NCBI GenBank assembly: GCA_964036275.1 | Contig: OZ038436.1 | Span: forward strand, 5,550,936 to 5,614,935 | Reading direction: 5' to 3' | DNA from: Litoditis marina | Lineage: Eukaryota > Nematoda > Chromadorea > Rhabditida > Rhabditidae | DNA: 64,000 nt | Shown: positions 37,601-49,920 of the stretch, one piece after another | Layout of the letters: each line of letters opens with the position of its first letter | Position numbering within the stretch: position 1 is the first letter of the stretch | The notes under the pieces: model-generated | What the model saw: the letters and a program-made list of their open reading frames with translations, nothing else | Database searches by the model: none | What the model was told of the DNA's origin: nothing | Made by a program: the position numbers and the translations under genes

Positions 37601-40600
37601 TAAAAATGAATCTGTCTTCTCAACGGAATTTGGACGAAGTGGTGTAAAATGAATCTGTCTTCTAAACGGAATTTGGACGAAGTGGTGTAAAATGAATCTG
37701 TCTTCTAAACGGAATTTGGACGAAGTGGTGTAAAATGAATCTGTCTTCTCAACGGAATTTGGACGAAGTGGTGTAAAATGAATCTGTCTCTTCAACGGAA
37801 TTTGGACAAAGTGGTGTAAAATGAATCTGTCTTCTAAACGGAATTTGGACGAAGTGGTGTAAAATGAATCTGTCTCTTCAACGGAATTTGGACAAAGTGG
37901 TGTAAAATGAATCTGTCTTCTAAACGGAATTTGGACGAAGTGGTGTAAAATGAATCTGTCTCTTCAACGGAATTTGGACGAAGTGGTGTAAAATGAATCT
38001 GTCTCTTCAACGGAATTTGGACGAAGTGGTGTAAAATGAATCTGTCTCTTCAACGGAATTTGGACGAAGTGGTGTAAAATGAATCTGTCTCTTCAACGGA
38101 ATTTGGACGAAGTGGTGTAAAATGAATCAGTCTCTTCAACGGAATTTGGACGAAGTGGTGTAAAATGAATCTGTCTTCTAAACGGAATTTGGACGAAGTG
38201 GTGTAAAATGAATCTGTCTCTTCAACGGAATTTGGACGAAGTGGTGTAAAATGAATCTGTCTTCTCAACGGAATTTGGACGAAGTGGTGTAAAATGAATC
38301 TGTCTTCTAAACGGAATTTGGACGAAGTGGTGTAAAATGAATCAGTCTCTTCAACGGAATTTGGACGAAGTGGTGTAAAATGAATCAGTCTTCTCAACGG
38401 AATTTGGACAAAGTGGTGTAAAATGAATCTGTTTTCTAAACGGAATTTGGACGAAGTGGTGTAAAATGAATCTGTTTTCTAAACGGAATTTGGACGAAGT
38501 GGTGTAAAATGAATCTGTCTTCTCAACGGAATTTGGACGAAGTGGTGTAAAATGAATCTGTCTTCTAAACGGAATTTGGACGAAGTGGTGTAAAATGAAT
38601 CAGTCTCTTCAACGGAATTTGGACGAAGTGGTGTAAAATGAATCTGTCTCTTCAACGGAATTTGGACGAAGTGGTGTAAAATGAATCTGTCTCTTCAACG
38701 GAATTTGGACGAAGTGGTGTAAAATGAATCAGTCTCTTCAACGGAATTTGGACAAAGTGGTGTAAAATGAATCTGTCTTCTAAACGGAATTTGGACGAAG
38801 TGGTGTAAAATGAATCTGTCTCTTCAACGGAATTTGGACGAAGTGGTGTAAAATGAATCTGTCTTCTCAACGGAATTTGGACGAAGTGGTGTAAAATGAA
38901 TCTGTCTTCTAAACGGAATTTGGACGAAGTGGTGTAAAATGAATCAGTCTCTTCAACGGAATTTGGACGAAGTGGTGTAAAATGAATCAGTCTTCTCAAC
39001 GGAATTTGGACAAAGTGGTGTAAAATGAATCTGTTTTCTAAACGGAATTTGGACGAAGTGGTGTAAAATGAATCTGTTTTCTAAACGGAATTTGGACGAA
39101 GTGGTGTAAAATGAATCTGTCTTCTCAACGGAATTTGGACGAAGTGGTGTAAAATGAATCTGTCTTCTAAACGGAATTTGGACGAAGTGGTGTAAAATGA
39201 ATCAGTCTCTTCAACGGAATTTGGACGAAGTGGTGTAAAATGAATCAGTCTTCTCAACGGAATTTGGACGAAGTGGTGTAAAATGAATCTGTCTCTTCAA
39301 CGGAATTTGGACAAAGTGGTGTAAAATGAATCTGTTTTCTAAACGGAATTTGGACGAAGTGGTGTAAAATGAATCTGTTTTCTAAACGGAATTTGGACGA
39401 AGTGGTGTAAAATGAATCTGTCTCTTCAACGGAATTTGGACAAAGTGGTGTAAAATGAATCAGTCTTCTCAACGGAATTTGGACGAAGTGGTGTAAAATG
39501 AATCTGTCTTCTAAACGGAATTTGGACGAAGTGGTGTAAAATGAATCAGTCTCTTCAACGGAATTTGGACGAAGTGGTGTAAAATGAATCTGTCTTCTAA
39601 ACGGAATTTGGACGAAGTGGTGTAAAATGAATCTGTCTTCTCAACGGAATTTGGACGAAGTGGTGTAAAATGAATCTGTCTTCTAAACGGAATTTGGACG
39701 AAGTGGTGTAAAATGAATCAGTCTCTTCAACGGAATTTGGACGAAGTGGTGTAAAATGAATCAGTCTTCTCAACGGAATTTGGACAAAGTGGTGTAAAAT
39801 GAATCTGTTTTCTAAACGGAATTTGGACGAAGTGGTGTAAAATGAATCTGTTTTCTAAACGGAATTTGGACGAAGTGGTGTAAAATGAATCTGTCTTCTC
39901 AACGGAATTTGGACGAAGTGGTGTAAAATGAATCTGTCTTCTAAACGGAATTTGGACGAAGTGGTGTAAAATGAATCAGTCTCTTCAACGGAATTTGGAC
40001 GAAGTGGTGTAAAATGAATCAGTCTTCTCAACGGAATTTGGACGAAGTGGTGTAAAATGAATCTGTCTCTTCAACGGAATTTGGACAAAGTGGTGTAAAA
40101 TGAATCTGTTTTCTAAACGGAATTTGGACGAAGTGGTGTAAAATGAATCTGTTTTCTAAACGGAATTTGGACGAGGTGGTGTAAAATGAATCAGTCTCTT
40201 CAACGGAATTTGGACGAAGTGGTGTAAAATGAATCAGTCTTCTCAACGGAATTTGGACGAAGTGGTGTAAAATGAATCTGTCTCTTCAACGGAATTTGGA
40301 CAAAGTGGTGTAAAATGAATCTGTTTTCTAAACGGAATTTGGACGAAGTGGTGTAAAATGAATCTGTTTTCTAAACGGAATTTGGACGAAGTGGTGTAAA
40401 ATGAATCTGTTTTCTAAACGGAATTTGGACGAAGTGGTGTAAAATGAATCTGTCTTCTCAACGGAATTTGGACGAAGTGGTGTAAAATGAATCTGTCTTC
40501 TAAACGGAATTTGGACGAAGTGGTGTAAAATGAATCAGTCTCTTCAACGGAATTTGGACGAAGTGGTGTAAAATGAATCAGTCTTCTCAACGGAATTTGG

Positions 40601-41300
40601 ACGAAGTGGTGTAAAATGAATCTGTCTCTTCAACGGAATTTGGACAAAGTGGTGTAAAATGAATCTGTTTTCTAAACGGAATTTGGACGAAGTGGTGTAA
40701 AATGAATCTGTTTTCTAAACGGAATTTGGACGAAGTGGTGTAAAATGAATCAGTCTCTTCAACGGAATTTGGACGAAGTGGTGTAAAATGAATCAGTCTT
40801 CTCAACGGAATTTGGACGAAGTGGTGTAAAATGAATCTGTCTCTTCAACGGAATTTGGACAAAGTGGTGTAAAATGAATCTGTTTTCTAAACGGAATTTG
40901 GACGAAGTGGTGTAAAATGAATCTGTTTTCTAAACGGAATTTGGACGAAGTGGTGTAAAATGAATCTGTTTTCTAAACGGAATTTGGACGAAGTGGTGTA
41001 AAATGAATCTGTCTTCTAAACGGAATTTGGACGAAGTGGTGTAAAATGAATCAGTCTTCTAAACGGAATTTGGACGAAGTGGTGTAAAATGAATCAGTCT
41101 TCTCAACGGAATTTGGACGAAGTGGTGTAAAATGAATCTGTCTCTTCAACGGAATTTGGACAAAGTGGTGTAAAATGAATCTGTTTTCTAAACGGAATTT
41201 GGACGAAGTGGTGTAAAATGAATCAGTCTCTTCAACGGAATTTGGACGAAGTGGTGTAAAATGAATCAGTCTTCTCAACGGAATTTGGACGAAGTGGTGT
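37600..41300 (+). repeat. Indel-free subarray with CTGTTTTCT modules
   Basis: Junctions where a GACAAAG unit leads into CTGTTTTCTAAACGG lie at 38429, 39031, 39332, 39805, 40106, 40321, 40665, 40880 and 41181. Every spacing is an exact multiple of 43 (14, 7, 11, 7, 5, 8, 5, 7 monomers), so no net length change occurred over 2.75 kb. The first interval is a 602-bp duplication: allele order near 38050-38397 and 38652-38999 agrees except for one G16-to-A change. Confidence 0.88.
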
Positions 41301-41739
41301 AAAATGAATCAGTCTTCTCAACGGAATTTGGACAAAGTGGTGTAAAATTAATTTGTCTTCTCAACGGAATTTGGACGAAGTGGTGTAAAATGAATCTGTC
41401 TTCTCAACGGAATTTGGACGAAGTGGTGTAAAATGAATCTGTCTTCTAAACGGAATTTGGACGAAGTGGTGTAAAATGAATCTGTCTTCTCAACGGTATT
41501 TGGACGAAGTGGTGTAAAATGAATCTGTCTTCTAAACGGAATTTGGACGAAGTGGTGTAAAATGAATCTGTCTTCTCAACGGAATTTGGACGAAGTGGTG
41601 TAAAATGAATCTGTCTTCTAAACGGAATTTGGACGAAGTGGTGTAAAATGAATCTGTCTTCTCAACGGTATTTGGACGAAGTGGTGTAAAATGAATCTGT
41701 CTCTTCAACGGGATTTGGACGAAGTGGTGTAAAATGAAT

Positions 41740-44700
41740 CTGTCTTCTCAACGGAATTTGGACGAAGTGGTGTAAAATGAATCTGTCTTCTCAACGGTAT
41801 TTGGACGAAGTGGTGTAAAATGAATCTGTCTTCTCAACGGAATTTGGACGAAGTGGTGTAAAATGAATCTGTCTTCTAAACGGGATTTGGACGAAGTGGT
41901 GTAAAATGAATCTGTCTTCTAAACGGAATTTGGACGAAGTGGTGTAAAATGAATCTGTCTTCTAAACGGAATTTGGACAAAGTGGTGTAAAATGAATCTG
42001 TCTTCTCAACGGGATTTGGACGAAGTGGACGAAGTGGTGTAAAATGAATCTGTCTTCTAAACGGGATTTACGAAGTGGTGTAAAATGAATCTGTCTTCTC
42101 AACGGAATTTGGACGAAGTGGTGTAAAATGAATCTGTCTTCTAAACGGGATTTGGACGAAGTGGTGTAAAATGAATCTGTCTTCTAAACGGGATTTGGAC
42201 GAAGTGGTGTAAAATGAATCTGTCTTCTAAACGGAATTTGGACGAAGTGGTGTAAAATGAATCTGTCTTCTCAACGGAATTTGGACGAAGTGGTGTAAAA
42301 TGAATCTGTCTTCTCAACGGAATTTGGACGAAGTGGTGTAAAATGAATCTGTCTCTTCAACGGAATTTGGACGAAGTGGTGTAAAATGAATCTGTCTTCT
42401 CAACGGAATTTGGACGAAGTGGTGTAAAATGAATCTGTCTTCTAAACGGAATTTGGACGGAGTGGTGTAAAATGAATCTGTCTCTTCAACGGAATTTGGA
42501 CGAAGTGGTGTAAAATGAATTTGTCTTCTAAACGGGATTTGGACGAAGTGGTGTAAAATGAATCTGTCTTCTAAACGGAATTTGGACGAAGTGGTGTAAA
42601 ATGAATCTGTCTTCTCAACGAAATTTGGACGAAGTGGTGTAAAATGAATCTGTCTCTTCAACGGAATTTGGACGAAGTGGTGTGAAATGAATTTGTCTTC
42701 TAAACGGAATTTGGACGAAGTGGTGTAAAATGAATCTGTCTTCTAAACGGAATTTGGACGGAGTGGTGTAAAATGAATCTGTCTTCTAAACGGGATTTGG
42801 ACGAAGTGGTGTAAAATGAATCTGTCTTCTAAACGGAATTTGGACGAAGTGGTGTAAAATGAATCTGTCTTCTCAACGGAATTTGGACGAAGTGGTGTAA
42901 AATGAATCTGTCTTCTAAACGGGATTTGGACGAAATGGTGTAAAATGAATCTGTCTTCTAAACGGGATTTGGACGAAATGGTGTAAAATGAATCTGTCTT
43001 CTAAACGGGATTTGGACGAAGTGGTGTAAAATGAATCAGTCTTCTCAACGGAATTCGGACGAAGTGGTGTAAAATGAATCTGTCTTCTAAACGGGATTTG
43101 GACGAAGTGGTGTAAAATGAATCTGTCTTCTAAACGGGATTTGGACGAAGTGGTGTAAAATGAATCTGTCTTCTAAACGGGATTTGGACGAAGTGGTGTA
43201 AAATGAATCAGTCTTCTCAACGGAATTTGGACGAAGTGGTGTAAAATGAATCTGTCTTCTAAACGGAATTTGGACGAAATGGTGTAAAATGAATCTGTCT
43301 TCTAAACGGAATTTGGACGAAGTGGTGTAAAATGAATCTGTCTTCTAAACGGGATTTGGACGAAGTGGTGTAAAATGAATCTGTCTTCTAAACGGGATTT
43401 GGACGAAATGGTGTAAAATGAATCTGTCTTCTAAACGGGATTTGGACGAAGTGGTGTAAAATGAATCTGTCTTCTCAACGGAATTTGGACGAAATGGTGT
43501 AAAATGAATCTGTCTTCTAAACGGGATTTGGACGAAGTGGTGTAAAATGAATCTGTCTTCTCAACGGAATTTGGACGAAGTGGTGTAAAATGAATCTGTC
43601 TTCTAAACGGGATTTGGACGAAGTGGTGTAAAATGAATCTGTCTTCTAAACGGAATTTGGACGAAATGGTGTAAAATGAATCTGTCTTCTAAACGGAATT
43701 TGGACGAAGTGGTGTAAAATGAATCTGTCTTCTAAACGGGATTTGGACGAAGTGGTGTAAAATGAATCTGTCTTCTAAACGGGATTTGGACGAAATGGTG
43801 TAAAATGAATCTGTCTTCTAAACGGGATTTGGACGAAGTGGTGTAAAATGAATCTGTCTTCTAAACGGGATTTGGACGAAATGGTGTAAAATGAATCTGT
43901 CTTCTAAACGGGATTTGGACGAAGTGGTGTAAAATGAATCTGTCTTCTCAACGGAATTTGGACGAAATGGTGTAAAATGAATCTGTCTTCTAAACGGGAT
44001 TTGGACGAAGTGGTGTAAAATGAATCTGTCTTCTCAACGGAATTTGGACGAAGTGGTGTAAAATGAATCTGTCTTCTAAACGGGATTTGGACGAAGTGGT
44101 GTAAAATGAATCTGTCTTCTAAACGGAATTTGGACGAAATGGTGTAAAATGAATCTGTCTTCTAAACGGAATTTGGACGAAGTGGTGTAAAATGAATCTG
44201 TCTTCTAAACGGGATTTGGACGAAGTGGTGTAAAATGAATCTGTCTTCTAAACGGGATTTGGACGAAATGGTGTAAAATGAATCTGTCTTCTAAACGGGA
44301 TTTGGACGAAGTGGTGTAAAATGAATCTGTCTTCTAAACGGGATTTGGACGAAATGGTGTAAAATGAATCTGTCTTCTAAACGGGATTTGGACGAAGTGG
44401 TGTAAAATGAATCTGTCTTCTCAACGGAATTTGGACGAAGTGGTGTAAAATGAATCTGTCTTCTAAACGGGATTTGGACGAAATGGTGTAAAATGAATCT
44501 GTCTTCTAAACGGGATTTGGACGAAGTGGTGTAAAATGAATCTGTCTTCTAAACGGGATTTGGACGAAGTGGTGTAAAATGAATCTGTCTTCTAAACGGG
44601 ATTTGGACGAAGTGGTGTAAAATGAATCTGTCTTCTAAACGGGATTTGGACGAAGTGGTGTAAAATGAATCTGTCTTCTAAACGGAATTTGGACGAAGTG

Positions 44701-45570
44701 GTGTAAAATGAATCTGTCTTCTCAACGGAATTTGGACGAAGTGGTGTAAAATGAATCTGTCTTCTAAACGGAATTTGGACGGAGTGGTGTAAAATGAATC
44801 TGTCTTCTAAACGGGATTTGGACGAAGTGGTGTAAAATGAATCTGTCTTCTCAACGGAATTTGGACGAAGTGGTGTAAAATGAATCTGTCTTCTAAACGG
44901 AATTTGGACGAAGTGGTGTAAAATGAATCTGTCTTCTAAACGGAATTTGGACGAAGTGGTGTAAAATGAATCTGTCTTCTCAACGGAATTTGGACGAAGT
45001 GGTGTAAAATGAATCTGTCTCTTCAACGGAATTTGGACGAAGTGGTGTAAAATGAATCTGTCTTCTCAACGGAATTTGGACGAAGTGGTGTAAAATGAAT
45101 CTGTCTTCTAAACGGAATTTGGACGGAGTGGTGTAAAATGAATCTGTCTCTTCAACGGAATTTGGACGAAGTGGTGTAAAATGAATTTGTCTTCTAAACG
45201 GGATTTGGACGAAGTGGTGTAAAATGAATCTGTCTTCTAAACGGAATTTGGACGAAGTGGTGTAAAATGAATCTGTCTTCTCAACGGAATTTGGACGAAG
45301 TGGTGTAAAATGAATCTGTCTCTTCAACGGAATTTGGACGAAGTGGTGTGAAATGAATTTGTCTTCTAAACGGCATTTGGACGAAGTGGTGTAAAATGAA
45401 TCTGTCTTCTAAACGGAATTTGGACAAAGTGGTGTAAAATGAATTTGTCTTCTAAACGGAATTCGGACGAAGTGGTGTAAAACGAATCTGTCTTCTAAAC
45501 GGAATTCGGACGAAGTGGTGTAAAACGAATCTGTCTTCTAAACGGGATTTGGACGAAGTGGTGTAAAATG
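41740..45570 (+). repeat. Large segmental duplication, copy 1
   Basis: This 3.8-kb segment is nearly identical to 45960-49920. Shared rare units include a 9-bp insertion (GACGAAGTGGAC) at 42021, CAACGAAATTT near 42619, the GACGAAATGG series and GGCATTT at 45371. From about 42660 to 45540 the offset is a constant 4,352 bp. Copy 1 has a 2-bp deletion near 42070 (GGGATTTACG) and lacks three monomers present in copy 2. Confidence 0.9.
42931..44490 (+). repeat. GACGAAATGG (A19) periodic block
   Basis: The A19 allele is at 42931, 42974, 43275, 43404, 43490, 43662, 43791, 43877, 43963, 44135, 44264, 44350 and 44479 (coordinate of the C in CGAAATGG). Spacings are 1, 7, then 3-2-4, 3-2-2-4, 3-2-3 monomers, indicating a 9- to 11-monomer HOR in which one two-monomer step was gained or lost. 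The same series is present in copy 2 at +4,352 bp. Confidence 0.85.
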
Positions 45571-45959
45571 AATCTGTCTTCTAAACGGGATTTGGACGAA
45601 GTGGTGTAAAATGAATCTGTCTCTTCAACGGAATTTGGACGAAGTGGTGTAAAATGAATCTGTCTTCTCAACGGAATTTGGACGAAGTGGTGTAAAATGA
45701 ATCTGTCTCTTCAACGGAATTTGGACGAAGTGGTGTAAAATGAATCTGTCTCTTCAACGGAATTTGGACGAAGTGGTGTAAAATGAATCTGTCTCTTCAA
45801 CGGAATTTGGACGAAGTGGTGTAAAATGAATCTGTCTCTTCAACGGAATTTGGACGAAGTGGTGTAAAATGAATCTGTCTCTTCAACGGAATTTGGACGA
45901 AGTGGTGTAAAATGAATCTGTCTTCTCAACGGAATTTGGACGAAGTGGTGTAAAATGAA

Positions 45960-48900
45960 TCTGTCTTCTCAACGGAATTTGGACGAAGTGGTGTAAAATG
46001 AATCTGTCTTCTCAACGGTATTTGGACGAAGTGGTGTAAAATGAATCTGTCTTCTCAACGGAATTTGGACGAAGTGGTGTAAAATGAATCTGTCTTCTAA
46101 ACGGGATTTGGACGAAGTGGTGTAAAATGAATCTGTCTTCTAAACGGAATTTGGACGAAGTGGTGTAAAATGAATCTGTCTTCTAAACGGAATTTGGACA
46201 AAGTGGTGTAAAATGAATCTGTCTTCTCAACGGGATTTGGACGAAGTGGACGAAGTGGTGTAAAATGAATCTGTCTTCTAAACGGGATTTGGACGAAGTG
46301 GTGTAAAATGAATCTGTCTTCTCAACGGAATTTGGACGAAGTGGTGTAAAATGAATCTGTCTTCTAAACGGGATTTGGACGAAGTGGTGTAAAATGAATC
46401 TGTCTTCTAAACGGGATTTGGACGAAGTGGTGTAAAATGAATCTGTCTTCTAAACGGAATTTGGACGAAGTGGTGTAAAATGAATCTGTCTTCTCAACGG
46501 AATTTGGACGAAGTGGTGTAAAATGAATCTGTCTTCTCAACGGAATTTGGACGAAGTGGTGTAAAATGAATCTGTCTCTTCAACGGAATTTGGACGAAGT
46601 GGTGTAAAATGAATCTGTCTTCTCAACGGAATTTGGACGAAGTGGTGTAAAATGAATCTGTCTTCTCAACGGAATTTGGACGAAGTGGTGTAAAATGAAT
46701 CTGTCTTCTAAACGGGATTTGGACGAAGTGGTGTAAAATGAATCTGTCTTCTCAACGGAATTTGGACGAAGTGGTGTAAAATGAATCTGTCTTCTAAACG
46801 GAATTTGGACGGAGTGGTGTAAAATGAATCTGTCTCTTCAACGGAATTTGGACGAAGTGGTGTAAAATGAATTTGTCTTCTAAACGGGATTTGGACGAAG
46901 TGGTGTAAAATGAATCTGTCTTCTAAACGGAATTTGGACGAAGTGGTGTAAAATGAATCTGTCTTCTCAACGAAATTTGGACGAAGTGGTGTAAAATGAA
47001 TCTGTCTCTTCAACGGAATTTGGACGAAGTGGTGTGAAATGAATTTGTCTTCTAAACGGAATTTGGACGAAGTGGTGTAAAATGAATCTGTCTTCTAAAC
47101 GGAATTTGGACGGAGTGGTGTAAAATGAATCTGTCTTCTAAACGGGATTTGGACGAAGTGGTGTAAAATGAATCTGTCTTCTAAACGGAATTTGGACGAA
47201 GTGGTGTAAAATGAATCTGTCTTCTCAACGGAATTTGGACGAAGTGGTGTAAAATGAATCTGTCTTCTAAACGGGATTTGGACGAAATGGTGTAAAATGA
47301 ATCTGTCTTCTAAACGGGATTTGGACGAAATGGTGTAAAATGAATCTGTCTTCTAAACGGGATTTGGACGAAGTGGTGTAAAATGAATCAGTCTTCTCAA
47401 CGGAATTCGGACGAAGTGGTGTAAAATGAATCTGTCTTCTAAACGGGATTTGGACGAAGTGGTGTAAAATGAATCTGTCTTCTAAACGGGATTTGGACGA
47501 AGTGGTGTAAAATGAATCTGTCTTCTAAACGGGATTTGGACGAAGTGGTGTAAAATGAATCAGTCTTCTAAACGGAATTTGGACGAAGTGGTGTAAAATG
47601 AATCTGTCTTCTAAACGGAATTTGGACGAAATGGTGTAAAATGAATCTGTCTTCTAAACGGAATTTGGACGAAGTGGTGTAAAATGAATCTGTCTTCTAA
47701 ACGGGATTTGGACGAAGTGGTGTAAAATGAATCTGTCTTCTAAACGGGATTTGGACGAAATGGTGTAAAATGAATCTGTCTTCTAAACGGGATTTGGACG
47801 AAGTGGTGTAAAATGAATCTGTCTTCTCAACGGAATTTGGACGAAATGGTGTAAAATGAATCTGTCTTCTAAACGGGATTTGGACGAAGTGGTGTAAAAT
47901 GAATCTGTCTTCTCAACGGAATTTGGACGAAGTGGTGTAAAATGAATCTGTCTTCTAAACGGGATTTGGACGAAGTGGTGTAAAATGAATCTGTCTTCTA
48001 AACGGAATTTGGACGAAATGGTGTAAAATGAATCTGTCTTCTAAACGGAATTTGGACGAAGTGGTGTAAAATGAATCTGTCTTCTAAACGGGATTTGGAC
48101 GAAGTGGTGTAAAATGAATCTGTCTTCTAAACGGGATTTGGACGAAATGGTGTAAAATGAATCTGTCTTCTAAACGGGATTTGGACGAAGTGGTGTAAAA
48201 TGAATCTGTCTTCTAAACGGGATTTGGACGAAATGGTGTAAAATGAATCTGTCTTCTAAACGGGATTTGGACGAAGTGGTGTAAAATGAATCTGTCTTCT
48301 CAACGGAATTTGGACGAAATGGTGTAAAATGAATCTGTCTTCTAAACGGGATTTGGACGAAGTGGTGTAAAATGAATCTGTCTTCTCAACGGAATTTGGA
48401 CGAAGTGGTGTAAAATGAATCTGTCTTCTAAACGGGATTTGGACGAAGTGGTGTAAAATGAATCTGTCTTCTAAACGGAATTTGGACGAAATGGTGTAAA
48501 ATGAATCTGTCTTCTAAACGGAATTTGGACGAAGTGGTGTAAAATGAATCTGTCTTCTAAACGGGATTTGGACGAAGTGGTGTAAAATGAATCTGTCTTC
48601 TAAACGGGATTTGGACGAAATGGTGTAAAATGAATCTGTCTTCTAAACGGGATTTGGACGAAGTGGTGTAAAATGAATCTGTCTTCTAAACGGGATTTGG
48701 ACGAAATGGTGTAAAATGAATCTGTCTTCTAAACGGGATTTGGACGAAGTGGTGTAAAATGAATCTGTCTTCTCAACGGAATTTGGACGAAGTGGTGTAA
48801 AATGAATCTGTCTTCTAAACGGGATTTGGACGAAATGGTGTAAAATGAATCTGTCTTCTAAACGGGATTTGGACGAAGTGGTGTAAAATGAATCTGTCTT

Positions 48901-49920
48901 CTAAACGGGATTTGGACGAAGTGGTGTAAAATGAATCTGTCTTCTAAACGGGATTTGGACGAAGTGGTGTAAAATGAATCTGTCTTCTAAACGGGATTTG
49001 GACGAAGTGGTGTAAAATGAATCTGTCTTCTAAACGGAATTTGGACGAAGTGGTGTAAAATGAATCTGTCTTCTCAACGGAATTTGGACGAAGTGGTGTA
49101 AAATGAATCTGTCTTCTAAACGGAATTTGGACGGAGTGGTGTAAAATGAATCTGTCTTCTAAACGGGATTTGGACGAAGTGGTGTAAAATGAATCTGTCT
49201 TCTCAACGGAATTTGGACGAAGTGGTGTAAAATGAATCTGTCTTCTAAACGGAATTTGGACGAAGTGGTGTAAAATGAATCTGTCTTCTAAACGGAATTT
49301 GGACGAAGTGGTGTAAAATGAATCTGTCTTCTCAACGGAATTTGGACGAAGTGGTGTAAAATGAATCTGTCTCTTCAACGGAATTTGGACGAAGTGGTGT
49401 AAAATGAATCTGTCTTCTCAACGGAATTTGGACGAAGTGGTGTAAAATGAATCTGTCTTCTAAACGGAATTTGGACGGAGTGGTGTAAAATGAATCTGTC
49501 TCTTCAACGGAATTTGGACGAAGTGGTGTAAAATGAATTTGTCTTCTAAACGGGATTTGGACGAAGTGGTGTAAAATGAATCTGTCTTCTAAACGGAATT
49601 TGGACGAAGTGGTGTAAAATGAATCTGTCTTCTCAACGGAATTTGGACGAAGTGGTGTAAAATGAATCTGTCTCTTCAACGGAATTTGGACGAAGTGGTG
49701 TGAAATGAATTTGTCTTCTAAACGGCATTTGGACGAAGTGGTGTAAAATGAATCTGTCTTCTAAACGGAATTTGGACAAAGTGGTGTAAAATGAATTTGT
49801 CTTCTAAACGGAATTCGGACGAAGTGGTGTAAAACGAATCTGTCTTCTAAACGGAATTCGGACGAAGTGGTGTAAAACGAATCTGTCTTCTAAACGGGAT
49901 TTGGACGAAGTGGTGTAAAA
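45960..49920 (+). repeat. Large segmental duplication, copy 2
   Basis: Copy of 41740-45570. The 9-bp insertion is at 46242, the CGAAATTT unit near 46971, GGCATTT at 49723. It carries three extra monomers around 46.6-46.75 kb and at least one base difference, AAACGG near 47569 where copy 1 has CAACGG. Similarity ends near 49920, where copy 2 continues CTGTTTTCT and copy 1 CTGTCTTCT. Between the copies (45570-45960) lies a run of CTGTCTCTT-CAACGG units not matched at the other end. Confidence 0.9.
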
